From: Osedax fenrisi
Lineage: Eukaryota > Annelida > Polychaeta > Sabellida > Siboglinidae
DNA length: 64,000 bases
Reading direction: 5' to 3'
Assembly: GCA_964019155.1 (NCBI GenBank)
Contig: OZ025244.1
Location: forward strand, 17,269,640-17,333,639
The notes under the pieces were generated by a model. It saw only the letters and a program-made list of their open reading frames with translations. It did not search any database and was not told the origin of the DNA. A program made the translations under genes and the position numbers. This document shows, piece after piece, positions 14,155 through 23,940 of the stretch (position 1 is its first letter; each line of letters begins with the position of its first letter).

Positions 14155-17100
14155 CACATTGACCCCTCACAATTTTGAGTTAGGGAAGCCAATATCCCCA
14201 CCCCCCCACTTCCGATTGACATACTTATGAATGATAGTTATAGTTGACCTTCAATATTCGGTAATGACCTCTAATAACCCGACAGATTCTGTACGCCAGC
14301 CTCCCAATGTCCCATCATAGACTCCGACTGGGAAAGTCGGGATGGGGTTAAGATTGACGCCATTCTCTTCGGAGGAAGGAGACCTCAAGGTTCTAAAGGA
14401 CAAAACCTTAATTTGTAACCTAGTATTATTGTTAATTATCTGCTTCATTTTAATCAATAAATGTTAATATATATATATATAATTTCACAATAATTGTTGT
14501 GCTATTTTAATATAAAGATGAATAATCATGTTATTGATTGATATTTTATTTAAGTAAATATATAGTCTAAATTATACATATATTTTCTAACGATAACATA
14601 CATTATTGAAATAAACAAAGAATAATTTGAAATAAATATAGAAATTATAGCATTTTACAGTGAAAGTTAAAATAAATGAAATATAATCAAAAATAGCAAT
14701 AAAATATATAGTATGTAACATATTCTGTATATTGACCTAATGAAACAGTATTCACAGCATCATCACATATATATCTAATTGGCTATTTATATACTCAATA
14801 TTACTCTATTATAGATGTATTTAACCAATTATATCTGAGCTGTAAGTATTAGTGAATTTGTACAACTATGCATTAATTAATGATCGTTGTCTTATTACTG
14901 GGCGACAGGAATAATAATAATGTAAATCGTACTCGAAGTATTTACAAGTATTAGATAGAGAATATTGAAATTAATTATATTATTAATAAAAAAACTTCTA
15001 ATAAATATTATTATCGTCGTACAGGTGTTCCGTTAATTTACGAATCGTTCAACTGGAACCACGGTGTGTTCGTAGGGGCCTCGATGAGATCAGAAAGTAC
15101 AGCCGCAGCAGAACATAAAGGTATGCCTGGCTAAAAACTTAGCTAGGATGTAATCAGTGAATGTACCTAGCTATAGCTATGAGTCACTCGCAGTAATCAG
15201 TACGTATACCTAGCTGTAGCTATGAGTCACTCACTATGCTACCTACATGATACACACTCTATATGCGTTCACATCTACAGGCAATAAGTTACGCTATTAT
15301 CAACCACTAGCGATACAAAGCTATGAAATAATTAGAATCAGAGCTATTATTTATACGAGCCGATATCTATATATATCATGAATCTATTTATTATCTATAG
15401 ATTAGAAAACATTTCAATATCACCCAAACATTATGGTTAATAATAGTTATATATGTTAATTAATTAATTTCTTTGCAATTATTTTAAAATATTATTTAAC
15501 AATTTTTTTAAATTTAAATATTATCAAAACCACATTCTAGAAAGAAGACACATTAATCATTCGTATACTTTACATATAATCACTTATAAAGTATTATTCA
15601 TTTAACTCGTGAATATAATGCAAGGGTGACTATTCATAATCCTCATATTCGATTCAGATGTAAAATATACTAAGATAACTTAATATAATTGACTAATATA
15701 TTTTTTCCGTAAATATAAGTATATATTTATTACTTTAATGATCCACCAAAACTGATATCACTTATCACAAGTTAGTTGTGTTTCGCATCTGAATCAACAA
15801 CCTACAATAAACACACACACACTTACAGTGTAGGACCTACACCTATATTGTATTGTGCTACTAAAAAGTATTCATAAGTACGTGCTAGTTCCAGTATGTT
15901 CTCTTACTATATATATATATAATAGATCGTAGTAGTATATACATAGAATTATTACATATTCATTACGGATAGATTTTATAGAGATATTTTATTTATAAGT
16001 ATCCTTTCCTCTCTCCCTCCCGTTACAGCTATTATGCTATCTCCCCTCACCCCCTCCCTCCCTCCCACTACAGCTAAGATGCTCTCTCCCCTCCCTACCT
16101 CCCGTTACAGCTAAGATACTCTCTCCCCTCTCTCACTCACCCCCCCCCTCACTCCCTCCCTACCACTACAGCTAAAGTGATCATGAACGACCCGTTTGCG
16201 ATGCGTCCTTTCTTCGGCTACAACTTTGGTCAGTACCTCAGCCACTGGGTGTCCATGCAGAAGCCTAACCGGAAGATGCCTAAGATCTTCCACGTGAATT
16301 GGTTCTCCAAGGTTTGTACCTTGCCCACTCACGCATTCATTATACGCGAGTATTCGTATAGTATCGCAGTTATCGAGTGTTTCTATTTTAGAGTGATATT
16401 TATTTTTTATTGGATTTGTCTACTATTTCTACAAGTCACAATTAAATAAAGTTATTATTTGGAAAAAAAAACAATTTTAATATATACAAAAACTAGAGGA
16501 CAATATTTTTTATTTTTAAAAAAGTTTTTACAAAAATATAATGTTTTGAAAGCTATACAAAATATTTCATATTCTGATAAATTATATAATATTAATAAAC
16601 TTTTTTAATATAAATATATTGCTCATTGATAATAGATTTATATTATATAATAAACATTAATATCCAAATAACAAGTTGTCTCTGGATAAACAACAATTAT
16701 ATATCTCACAGCATGAAAAAGTTATTTACTCAAATAATAATATATTAAAATATAACATAAATATACATTAATTTAATTTATTAATCCAATTTATTAATTT
16801 AATTTATTAAGTACAGCTATATATTAATATAGGATATCTTTTATATTGTTGTTTGTATACCTTAATGTATGTTATCTATTATCGAGTTATTTAATAATAA
16901 GATTTATATATTATTATATAATACTGATAGCTTAATTTCAAATATCACGAACATATTTTTTATAATATATAATTTATTTATCATTGATTAGAATTTTAAT
17001 TCACCATAAATTAATAACAAAATAATCATTTTAGTTTTAATATAATAAAATATACAAAATTTACGCGGATTTAAAAAATCAATATTTATATTTTATTCTC

Positions 17101-17917
17101 CATCGTATACAACAGTTATACGATAACGTATACCTATTACCTGAATACATTTGATTAACAACAACTCTATGGACAGTCGGACAAGGGCAAGTTCCTGTGG
17201 CCTGGTTTCGGCGAGAACTGCCGCGTGCTAGACTGGGTGTGCAGGAGAACTGAAGGTACAGCCGAAGCCGTCAAAACTCCTATCGGTTATGTGCCGATGA
17301 ACGAAACTAAAGGTAGGGGGCGCCACCGGCACCATCGCCGTTAGCGCGTGGTTAACGTACGTACGCTTGATTGACAGGTATCAACATCGACGGCCTGAAG
17401 GACATTGACATGAACGAACTGCTCAAAGTCGATAAACAATTCTGGATAAACGAGGTTAGTGTACTGCCAGATGTATTGTAACTACCTTATGGGCGAATAT
17501 GTATGCATGTGCGATGTACACTAAATTCTTTATATCGGTCACTAAAACTATATTATTGATATGAAATAATGTAGTAAAATCTTTACATAATCATCATATA
17601 GTTATAAACTAAAATATAACCTAAATAATTTATTAGAAGATTTGTTTTTTACTATATAATAAAACAAATTTAAATACAAATCAACCGCTTGTTATCCCCA
17701 TTTCTAAATGGCTATAAGATGCACTAATTTCTATTATTGCCAACTAGTAAATATACATATATATATATTGATTTGTCGACGGCCACACGTTATATTATAT
17801 ACTTCTACGCAGACAAAAGAAATCCGCAGCTACTTCGACCAGCAGTTGCCCAACGACCTTCCCGAAACGATGAGCGCCGAACTAAAGGCTCTCGAAGATC
17901 GTCTATCTAAAATGTAG
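1279..17917 (+). CDS. PEPCK: Phosphoenolpyruvate carboxykinase (GTP), 17 exons, N-terminus outside window
   Basis: PEPCK converts oxaloacetate and GTP to phosphoenolpyruvate, CO2 and GDP, the committing step of gluconeogenesis; invertebrates also use it for CO2 fixation. Exons: 1279-1385, 2181-2290, 2906-2980, 6382-6504, 7654-7737, 8134-8226, 8834-8922, 10791-10904, 11663-11762, 12971-13072, 13700-13799, 14286-14389, 15025-15120, 16172-16311, 17177-17312, 17378-17454, 17813-17917. They join without phase errors into 1755 nt (584 aa plus stop). Visible landmarks are RTDPADVARVESRTF (exons 1-2), GSPLSKIG and RIMTRMG (exon 4), FGSGYGG (exon 6), the P-loop FPSACGKTN with the family's reactive Cys (exon 8), and GDDIAWM (exon 9). 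Further ones are FGGRRP (exon 12), FGYNFGQYLSHW (exon 14) and FLWPGFGEN (exon 15). About 40 N-terminal residues are missing, so cytosolic or mitochondrial location cannot be told. A candidate poly(A) signal is AATAAA at 18139-18144. Confidence 0.97.
1625..1672. repeat. (ATT)n microsatellite in PEPCK intron 1
   Basis: A near-perfect ATT run of about 14 units, preceded by an AATAAATATT stretch. This is possibly the tail of a decayed SINE, as both SINE families in this window end in similar trinucleotide runs. Confidence 0.8.
1928..1990. mobile_element. Terminal fragment of foldback element
   Basis: GAAAGATATAACACTTACG followed by a TTTTGTATACAAA block matches the reverse complement of the right terminus of the element at 21889-22800, with few differences. 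Confidence 0.6.
2786..2837. repeat. (TA)n microsatellite
   Basis: Pure TA dinucleotide tract in PEPCK intron 2, about 70 bp before exon 3. Confidence 0.9.
3223..3538. mobile_element. Foldback/MITE-like element in PEPCK intron 3
   Basis: Ends are TTACGATCAACGGACAAA and its exact inverse (18 bp). The left arm is about 100 bp and includes TTTGTCAGTTGATCGTAAAA and ACTAACTATACTATGGAAA. It is repeated inverted at 3404-3480. The right arm carries an extra copy of the terminal block. Palindromic ACATCGATGT-type cores recur four times. No ORF or clear target duplication was found. Confidence 0.8.
3539..6381. other. Remainder of PEPCK intron 3
   Basis: Long AT-rich intron with (TA)n tracts at about 3781-3804, 3845-3873 and 4529-4574. 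A retroposon-like tail, CAATAAACTTTTGATC followed by (TATC)n, lies at about 4952-4986 and resembles one at 8594-8625. There is also a SINE head on the - strand at 5983-6052. I see no exon here. Confidence 0.6.
5983..6052 (-). mobile_element. tRNA-like SINE head (family 2), minus strand
   Basis: On the - strand this has a pol III A box TGGCTCTAAGG (6027-6037) and B box GGGTTCGAGCC (5990-6000), with flanking CTGCCTGTGTGG as in the head at 34950-35030. The cloverleaf is degenerate, so it is read as a SINE or tRNA pseudogene rather than a working tRNA. Confidence 0.65.
6535..7125. repeat. 30-bp minisatellite in PEPCK intron 4
   Basis: About 18 units of a 30-bp consensus (CACCACTTCCTGTCACTTTC plus CACCACTCCA) with point differences. 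It starts 30 bp after the donor of exon 4. The unit length divisible by three keeps long frames open on both strands. The pyrimidine-rich + strand resembles a string of splice-acceptor tracts. Confidence 0.92.
7744..7803. repeat. 12-bp tandem repeat abutting donor of PEPCK exon 5
   Basis: Units of the type GTTATCTATACG are repeated about five times directly after the GTAAGTTATAT donor at 7738. The donor-proximal sequence ATAAGTTATC recurs within the array. Confidence 0.75.
8594..8625 (+). repeat. Retroposon-type 3' tail
   Basis: TTCAATAAACTATTAGC followed by (TATC)n matches the tail at about 4952-4986. This probably marks the 3' ends of two decayed copies of one retroposon. The body upstream is not recognisable. 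Confidence 0.4.
9824..9915. repeat. Longest (TA)n tract of the window
   Basis: Uninterrupted TA dinucleotides, 92 bp, in PEPCK intron 7. Other tracts of 30 to 55 bp lie at about 14118-14151, 27043-27087, 27329-27371, 27912-27966, 36459-36490, 43335-43383, 47883-47921, 54059-54080, 54562-54592 and 56020-56057. Confidence 0.95.
10541..10700 (+). mobile_element. SINE family 1, 5'-truncated tail copy
   Basis: Matches the tail module of the full copies at 37605-37885 and 50757-51033: TTGTATTGTCCGGAGCCCCT, then CAGTTATTTATAACA, a TCTACGACTT block, GAGGGGTCCATTTGTATCC, and a TTCAATAAATAAATATTAT end. The tRNA-like head is absent. Confidence 0.85.
10966..11215 (+). mobile_element. SINE family 2, full-length copy with tRNA-like head
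   Basis: The head carries A box TAGCCGAACGG (10976-10986) and B box GAGTTCAAACC (11020-11030), 34 nt between them, as in pol III promoters. The acceptor stem does not pair, so this is not a functional tRNA. The body from about 11128 contains GGACATTAGAG, AAGTGAAAACTTTATCTAAG and TTCCTGGATGTGATGAAGGA. These are shared with the copies at 34740-35030 and 13095-13260 (both -) and 40410-40480 (+). The tail is an AAT-type repeat. It lies in PEPCK intron 8. Confidence 0.75.
11463..11645. repeat. ~51-bp minisatellite upstream of PEPCK exon 9
   Basis: About three and a half units containing GGTAACCTTATGTTAACCGC and CTCCACTTATTCAGAGGGAG. The array ends 18 bp before the acceptor of the exon at 11663. 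Confidence 0.85.
13095..13262 (-). mobile_element. SINE family 2, truncated copy, minus strand
   Basis: GTTGGTGGAGTCCTTCATCC, GGAAACTTAGA and AATGAGAGCCGAT with a following TATATAATTATATAAGAT block align with 34760-34950. The tRNA-like head is missing. It starts within 25 bp of the donor of PEPCK exon 10. Confidence 0.75.
13800..13866. repeat. Short GTTAGGC-type tandem repeat at donor of PEPCK exon 11
   Basis: Repeats of CAGTTAGGCACA/AATTAAAGTTAGGC begin at the GTTAGT donor itself and restate GTTAG every 12 to 20 bp for about 65 bp. Confidence 0.7.
15135..15235. repeat. ~57-bp direct duplication after PEPCK exon 13
   Basis: Two copies of a block containing TAATCAGT, ACCTAGCT(A/G)TAGCTATG and AGTCACTC follow within 20 bp of the exon donor. 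Confidence 0.75.
16000..16171 (+). repeat. Tandem array of splice-acceptor units before PEPCK exon 14
   Basis: Pyrimidine tracts ending in TTACAG|CTA or CTACAG|CTA occur four times, with AG at 16027-16028, 16072-16073, 16109-16110 and 16170-16171. Only the last joins in frame to exon 14 (A-K-V-I-M-N-D). Each copy carries the tract, the AG and the first exon-like bases CTAAGATG/CTATTATG, so whole acceptor modules of about 40 to 60 bp have been duplicated. Confidence 0.9.
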
Positions 17918-18248
17918 TGATCCCGCCCCCACCCCCCCGTTACTCTACTATCATTGTATTCGATTCTATAACCATTAAACTATCGTATAAAATATGATTG
18001 ATTTTATTGATTTTACCAAAATTTACTAGTACTACAACATATTTACCGACACATATTCTATAAATAGATTCAGTGAATCGTCGATGTCCTTCATCGTCCT
18101 AACGATTGAATGACGTGTACCGTATTATCATCGTATCGAATAAACATTAAACTATCATAAAAATACGCGCGTTCCGTATTTATTTGACATAAAAACAAAG
18201 TCGAGTACTTTATAGTATCTAACGACAGTATACGATTTATATTGGCTC
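17918..18248. promoter_or_regulatory. Shared convergent 3' region of PEPCK and Gemin7-like gene
   Basis: PEPCK stops at 17917 (+) and the Gemin7-like gene at 18249 (-). Canonical AATAAA hexamers lie at 18139-18144 on + and 18179-18184 on -. The + signal lies before the - signal in + coordinates, and cleavage about 10 to 30 nt beyond each would make the two transcripts overlap or just meet. Confidence 0.6.
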
Positions 18249-19015
18249 TCATAAATTGAATTTTAGAGAATCTATGTCCTTCATCCTTATGATGCAATGT
18301 TCTTCGATGCCTATCGGTGTTTCTAGGTTATCAATCTGTGTGGTCGGTGTGGCGCTATTAAACTATAAGCAAAGAGATCTGCTACGTTGTATAAACTTTT
18401 ATTTTAATGGTAAAATCGACGACAAATATTGTCAACATTTTATTTCTCATAATTTTAAATAATACAAAATAATATATAAATCACTTTTGTACACAATATA
18501 TATCGCCTTAAATCCGCTGACATGCATTACATTTACACACGAATAGAAATATGTTTTTATATCACGTAAAATTAGCAATATATTGTATTATATTATACTT
18601 AGGAGTATACCACGGACATGAAGGTAGCACACCCCCATTTTAAGTGATAGTGAGCTACAAAGCTGTATGAGGCATCGTTGCTATGGATACCTACTGTTTA
18701 CATTACAGTTACACTATATTAACTATACTTGCTCTCTAATTTCACATATTTGTGTTTTATTGTCCTGAGCCCAGCACAATTATTTATAACATATATCAGT
18801 CTACGATTTCCCGGGGTTCAACTTGATTTGAGATCAAAAAACCATCATACTACTAGCTATCTAGTAACCTGAACTACCGTGGAGTCGCTATCGATGCCTA
18901 CGAAGTTACCCCGGCGACATGTGGAGTCGTACAGCTGTACGTCGCAGGTGTTCTTTTTATCCATCAGCACCAGCAGCAGCTGAAGGTAACGGGAGCGTAG
19001 CTCAGCCCTCATCAA
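18249..19015 (-). CDS. gemin7: Gemin7-like SMN complex subunit, two exons
   Basis: Gemin7 has an Sm-like fold, pairs with Gemin6 and takes part in SMN-directed assembly of spliceosomal snRNPs. On the - strand, exon 19015-18869 (49 codons, phase 0) joins exon 18335-18249 (28 codons plus stop). The first exon reads ...ELRSRYLQLLLVL... then GNFVGIDSDSTVVQ; the second begins IDNLETPIGIEE and ends SLKFNL. The spacing from the Asp-x-Asp motif to TPIG matches the family exactly with the acceptor at 18336-18337. The donor is GTTACT. An in-frame Met is the second codon of the first exon. A pyrimidine-AG just before that exon suggests an upstream exon, since the family's roughly 130 residues include a disordered N-terminus. 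The intron contains a SINE tail. A candidate poly(A) signal lies at 18179-18184. The identification rests on recalled family sequence. Confidence 0.75.
18747..18838 (+). mobile_element. SINE family 1 tail fragment
   Basis: GTGTTTTATTGTCCTGAGCC, ATTATTTATAACA and CAGTCTACGATT align with the family-1 tail module. It lies inside the Gemin7-like intron, antisense to that gene, and is truncated at both ends. Confidence 0.7.
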
Positions 19016-20064
19016 CTGTAGGTGGCAGCGGTAGCCATGGTTACCAATAGTAATAGATGGTGCTCTTCCATTTTATTACGAATACAAAGGATTATAAATA
19101 GAGACGTGTCTAATAATAGATGGTAACATAAAACGAACACAAAACTAAAGTAAAAATATAAAAAGAAACAGGTCGTACAACATTGAGACATATATCTAAA
19201 ATATTTGTACATTATACGTTATGTATATATTATTTTCTTTGGTGGTTATTTTATAAGTTAGAATAATTTTTAAATTCTCAGTTTATTATAATTATATCAC
19301 GATGATGAATAAATTCTAAATATTAAATAATTATCAAAGTAACCTTATCTTTTTCACTTTCCATTCTTTTAGATCCACTGTTTTAAATTATTTATATTAG
19401 ATAAAATATTAATATATTAAATTATTATTTAATTAAATAAAATATATAATTATTAATATCACTATATTACACTCTAAATATTTAAATATTGAAAAATAAT
19501 AACTCAGTATACAAATATCTTATTATTAAATAATAAATTATAATTTCTATATAAAATAATATACAAGAGTATATTATTAGAAAACTTATTATGATAAATA
19601 TATTGTATGACATATTAGATTATATTATACATTACATCTACATCAAGTTTACTTTCTATATCAAGTATACTTTTAATTGTATAGATGATTTTACTTAAAT
19701 GAAGGGACTTAATTAAGAATATGACCTTGGTTTGTTTATAATACAATCAAACTTGTTGCCAGCGTTACATGTAAAAGATAGGCAATTAAGGCGTCTACTA
19801 GAATACCAGTACCTTTCGAGATTGTGTAAGGACTAACTTCTTTTTTTTGTATTACGTAGATAACATTCATTTGTATTACTAATAGGCCCCTATAATTTTC
19901 GTATATCAAGTATAATATATAAGTTAATAAAATAAGTAGATCTGGTAATTTTTTACTAAATAAATAATAAAGTCTAGTTACATACTGTAACTATATAACT
20001 AGTACAGTATATACATCATATTCCATTATCAAATAGGCTAACAATTATATTATCTATATATTAG

Positions 20065-20564
20065 GTATATACCATCGATATAAAGAAAGTGAATAAGCAA
20101 TTGAATGTGGTGTATGGCACTATCCTCTACGAGCGCTGCAGTCGAAACCCACTATCTGTCCCACTACTTTTTATTTATAATAATATGTATTTATCATATA
20201 TATATTGATAATCACTACCAATTTTAATGTACTATCTATACTAAAAATAAAATTATATATTTAAAATAATATCAACATTCCTCGTAATTTTGTGTATTTA
20301 AATTGAAGATATAATACTATTTTATTGATTTTATTGATATTTATAATTTAAATCTATTGATATAGATAGAAGTCACTTTAATCTATTTCGATGAAAAGCC
20401 TACTGTTTTAATATTTGACATATATAATATGACTAATATCCAATCAAAATCACTGATACCATTTTGTTAATTTATCGATAAAAGTGTCATTCACGTGTCT
20501 ATCTTTTACATGCATTGCGTGCGTCAATTGCACAGGTCCACTTTTTTACATCGATGGTATATAC
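20065..20564. mobile_element. 500-bp TIR element (MITE)
   Basis: The left end GTATATACCATCGATATAAA and the right end, read inverted, GTATATACCATCGATGTAAA match over about 27 bp with two or three changes. Flanks show no clear target duplication. No ORF is present. Confidence 0.75.
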
Positions 20565-21888
20565 TCATAACATTTTATAACGATTCATCTAAATGAAACA
20601 AGCCATAGGGTTTTAGAAATAGAATAAAAATGGAATAAAAAGTATAGAGATTCTAAAGTATTATTTTAATTATTTACTAAATTATAAAAAATGGGTATAT
20701 TAAAAAGTGGATAACTATTGCGATTGAGTATGAAATAATAATATATTTTGTAGGTAGATAATATTTATATCTATTCATATCACTAATTTTCTATGCACTA
20801 ATATTAATTATAATGTAATAAAAAATTGAATTAGAAAATTTTTATTGACAAAATAATCCAATATATATATATATTGTATGCATATTAGAAGCACTTATAT
20901 TTATTTGTAATGATATATATTTATTATTAAAGATAAATAATTATATTTGCATATTTAAATAAAATAATTGTGTTAAAAAAATAAAGCGAATGTAACGCAA
21001 GTCCTGAATAGAAACCCAATCAATATACCATACAATAAGTGTGTCTATTAAACCTATATAAGTCTTATAAGTGTATTTGCAATAGTATAAAATATATTAA
21101 TAGTATTAATTTACTACTGATATATAGATGTCATCCTAGAGTGTGATATAATTAGTTATATTAGGCTAGTACCAATTTTTAAATAATAACGAATTTGCCT
21201 TTATATCTCAATAATATTATTTTATATTTGGATAAAATATACAAATGTAAAAATAAAGTATATAAATCATGAATTATATTACATAGATATTGGTCTAGAT
21301 ATAGCCAGTTAGTATATAATTTAACTTTATAGTATTATAATACAATTATAGTGTTCAGTGATAGGTGTAGTGGATAAATATAGTTGTGGCCATAACCTAC
21401 CAGATATAGTATATCATATAATATATAGTTTATTAGGTAAACAACAAAAATAAACACAAATATGGAAGAAAATGTAGATATGAATTGATCTGATACAAAA
21501 ACAAATCGACATGGTACAAAAATTAACATTGGGTTTACAATTAATAAAAAATGGCTTGGTTTATGCATGCCAAACAAATCATATATAATCACCAAATAGT
21601 CATCTATCCCTAATTTCCATTTTAAATAGGTTCCATAATTATAATTATTATTTAACATTATTATTATTTAATAATATTATGATAATATGTAATACTATTA
21701 TAGGATATATTATTATCTAAAATAATGGGGCTGCATGAAAACTGGCACAAATAATTTCTATATGTAATTAATGTTATAAGCTGGTGAGAACAAATTATAC
21801 ATGATTGAATTAAATATCTATTAAATGTAATTAACTCTAATCTACTATTGAAAACTGCTTCTAATAGTACTACCAAAGATTATTATAA

Positions 21889-22800
21889 GGAAAGATATAA
21901 CACTTACGCGAAATCGTTTATTTCTATTTATTTATACAAAACACCTATAGGTAAAAAACATTATAGCAAAACACCTATAAATAACACCTATTGCTGCCTA
22001 TTTCGCTAGCCAAACTATACACCTTTAAAATATAAAATAATATGTTTCAAATTGTGATGAAAACTAAGTATTCATTGCTAATATATAACAAAGCAATAGG
22101 ATATGTAGGTTTTAAATGCTATACATATCTATGTACCAAGTAAAAGTTAATTTATAATGCATGTAATTTAATAGAGCCACGAAAATATTGTTGTATGATA
22201 ACCGAGCTGAACCTACATTTATTTCAGTGAATCTCTACTACTGCTATCAGCGGCAGGTAGTAGTTATTATTTACATTGAATATATACTATATATTAATAT
22301 AGGAATATCATTATATAATATAGGGAGTGTTATATATTTGCCTCTCAAAATCTTTAGTTATACCAAAGATTTTGCGAAGCAAAGATATAACACTCCCTAT
22401 GCATGCAACGTAATTTAGTAATATCCCCAACCGATGCTAGCTAGTATCGAAATCACTGAAATAGATTTAGGTTCGGCTCTGTTTGCATACAACAGTGTTT
22501 TCATTGCTCTATTAAATTACATGCAATATAAATTAACTTTTACTTACTAAATATATACTTATAGCATTTAAAACATAAATATCATATTTGTTTGTTATAT
22601 ATTAGTAATGAACACTTAGTTTTCATCATATAAATATTAATTTAAAGCATATTATTTAATATTTTAAAAGTGTATAGTTAAATACGAATTTACATTATAA
22701 ACAACTCATAGTTCCTAAAAGTAACCCGCTATAGGTGGCACCAGGGTATTTTGTATACAAATTCGAATTACACGATTTCGCGTAAGTGTTATATCTTTCC
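21889..22800. mobile_element. Large foldback element, 912 bp
   Basis: Terminal GGAAAGATATAACACTTACG continues for 27 bp and is exactly inverted at the right end. Most of the length is two arms of about 380 to 450 bp in inverted orientation. Matching blocks include TTTATAATGCATGTAATTTA versus TAAATTACATGCAATATAAA, and AACCTACATTTATTTCAGTG versus CACTGAAATAGATTTAGGTT. A second inverted pair (ATAGGGAGTGTTATAT) sits at the centre, 22320-22400. No protein is encoded. Diverged relatives lie at 190-480, 1928-1990 and 33735-33850. Confidence 0.85.
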
Positions 22801-23940
22801 TTCGTTAAATATTTGGTTATACATTGAAAAGCACGTTCGAATATTTCCATAAAAAATTGATTGAAGTGCCTAAACCAATTAGGTAACAGGTAATAAGTAC
22901 AATGTTAAACATTATCATAATGTTTAACATAATGATTATGTTGCATTATACATAGTATGTTACATACTAAGTATGTACAATGCAATATTTATATGTAATA
23001 TATAAATATATAAATAATGTACAAGTAATATTAAATATAAGTACCTACTTAATTTTTATATAAAAATTATATGTGCCTGTTTTCATGCGTAACCAAAATA
23101 ATTATTAAATATTTAAATATTCAATAAATTATTTATTAAATATTTTCTTAAATATATTTATAAATTATATATTTATCATTTAATATGATAATGCTAATGT
23201 ATACATTACACATGTATATATATATTATTAAATCTAACATGACGCTGTAATAGTTATTTTATAAAATATCTACTCGAATGATGTTATATTAATATGAAAA
23301 TATATTTTAAAAAGATAGATTTAAATATTTATATAAATATTTAAATATTATTATTTATTTATTATGTCAAAGTTTACATCAAAGACTATAGAGTCTACGG
23401 ACTAAATTACAGAGCCTAGTTATTTGTTTTCATCACAGTTATATAATTAGTATCTAATTATATATAGATATGTAGACGTATATTATATATAGATATGTAC
23501 ATTGTACGTCGTACATTGTACGATCTCCGATAACTTTTATTTATGTGTGTGTTTATATATATATATATATATACATTTTAATAGAATAGTATTTAATCTA
23601 TTATTTAATAACAATTACATTATTATAATTAAAATTCGGGTTTTTATTTATTTATTTTTATTTATTTGTTTGTTCGTTACGTTCGTTACGCTATACCAAT
23701 ACCTCCTATAACATCAGCAGTTATATGAGGTATTGCATAGACATCTATGGGCGAAGTCTGTATAAATATATAACGTATTTGAGATATTGGTTATATACCA
23801 GTAAGTGCTTCTGCTATATTCGGTGTTTTTAAATAAACTAATTCATTCATTTATTAATTCATTATTATAATCATAATACTAATGATTATAGTTATATGAT
23901 ATATAATATTCCAACTGTGAATCTATTCATAGTTATTATT

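Larger units (their letters stand above)
19016..23940. other. Intergenic AT-rich block
   Basis: No coding exon was recognised. It holds the TIR element at 20065-20564 and the foldback element at 21889-22800. The rest is low-complexity AT-rich sequence with short palindromes, for example around 22900-22990. Confidence 0.6.
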
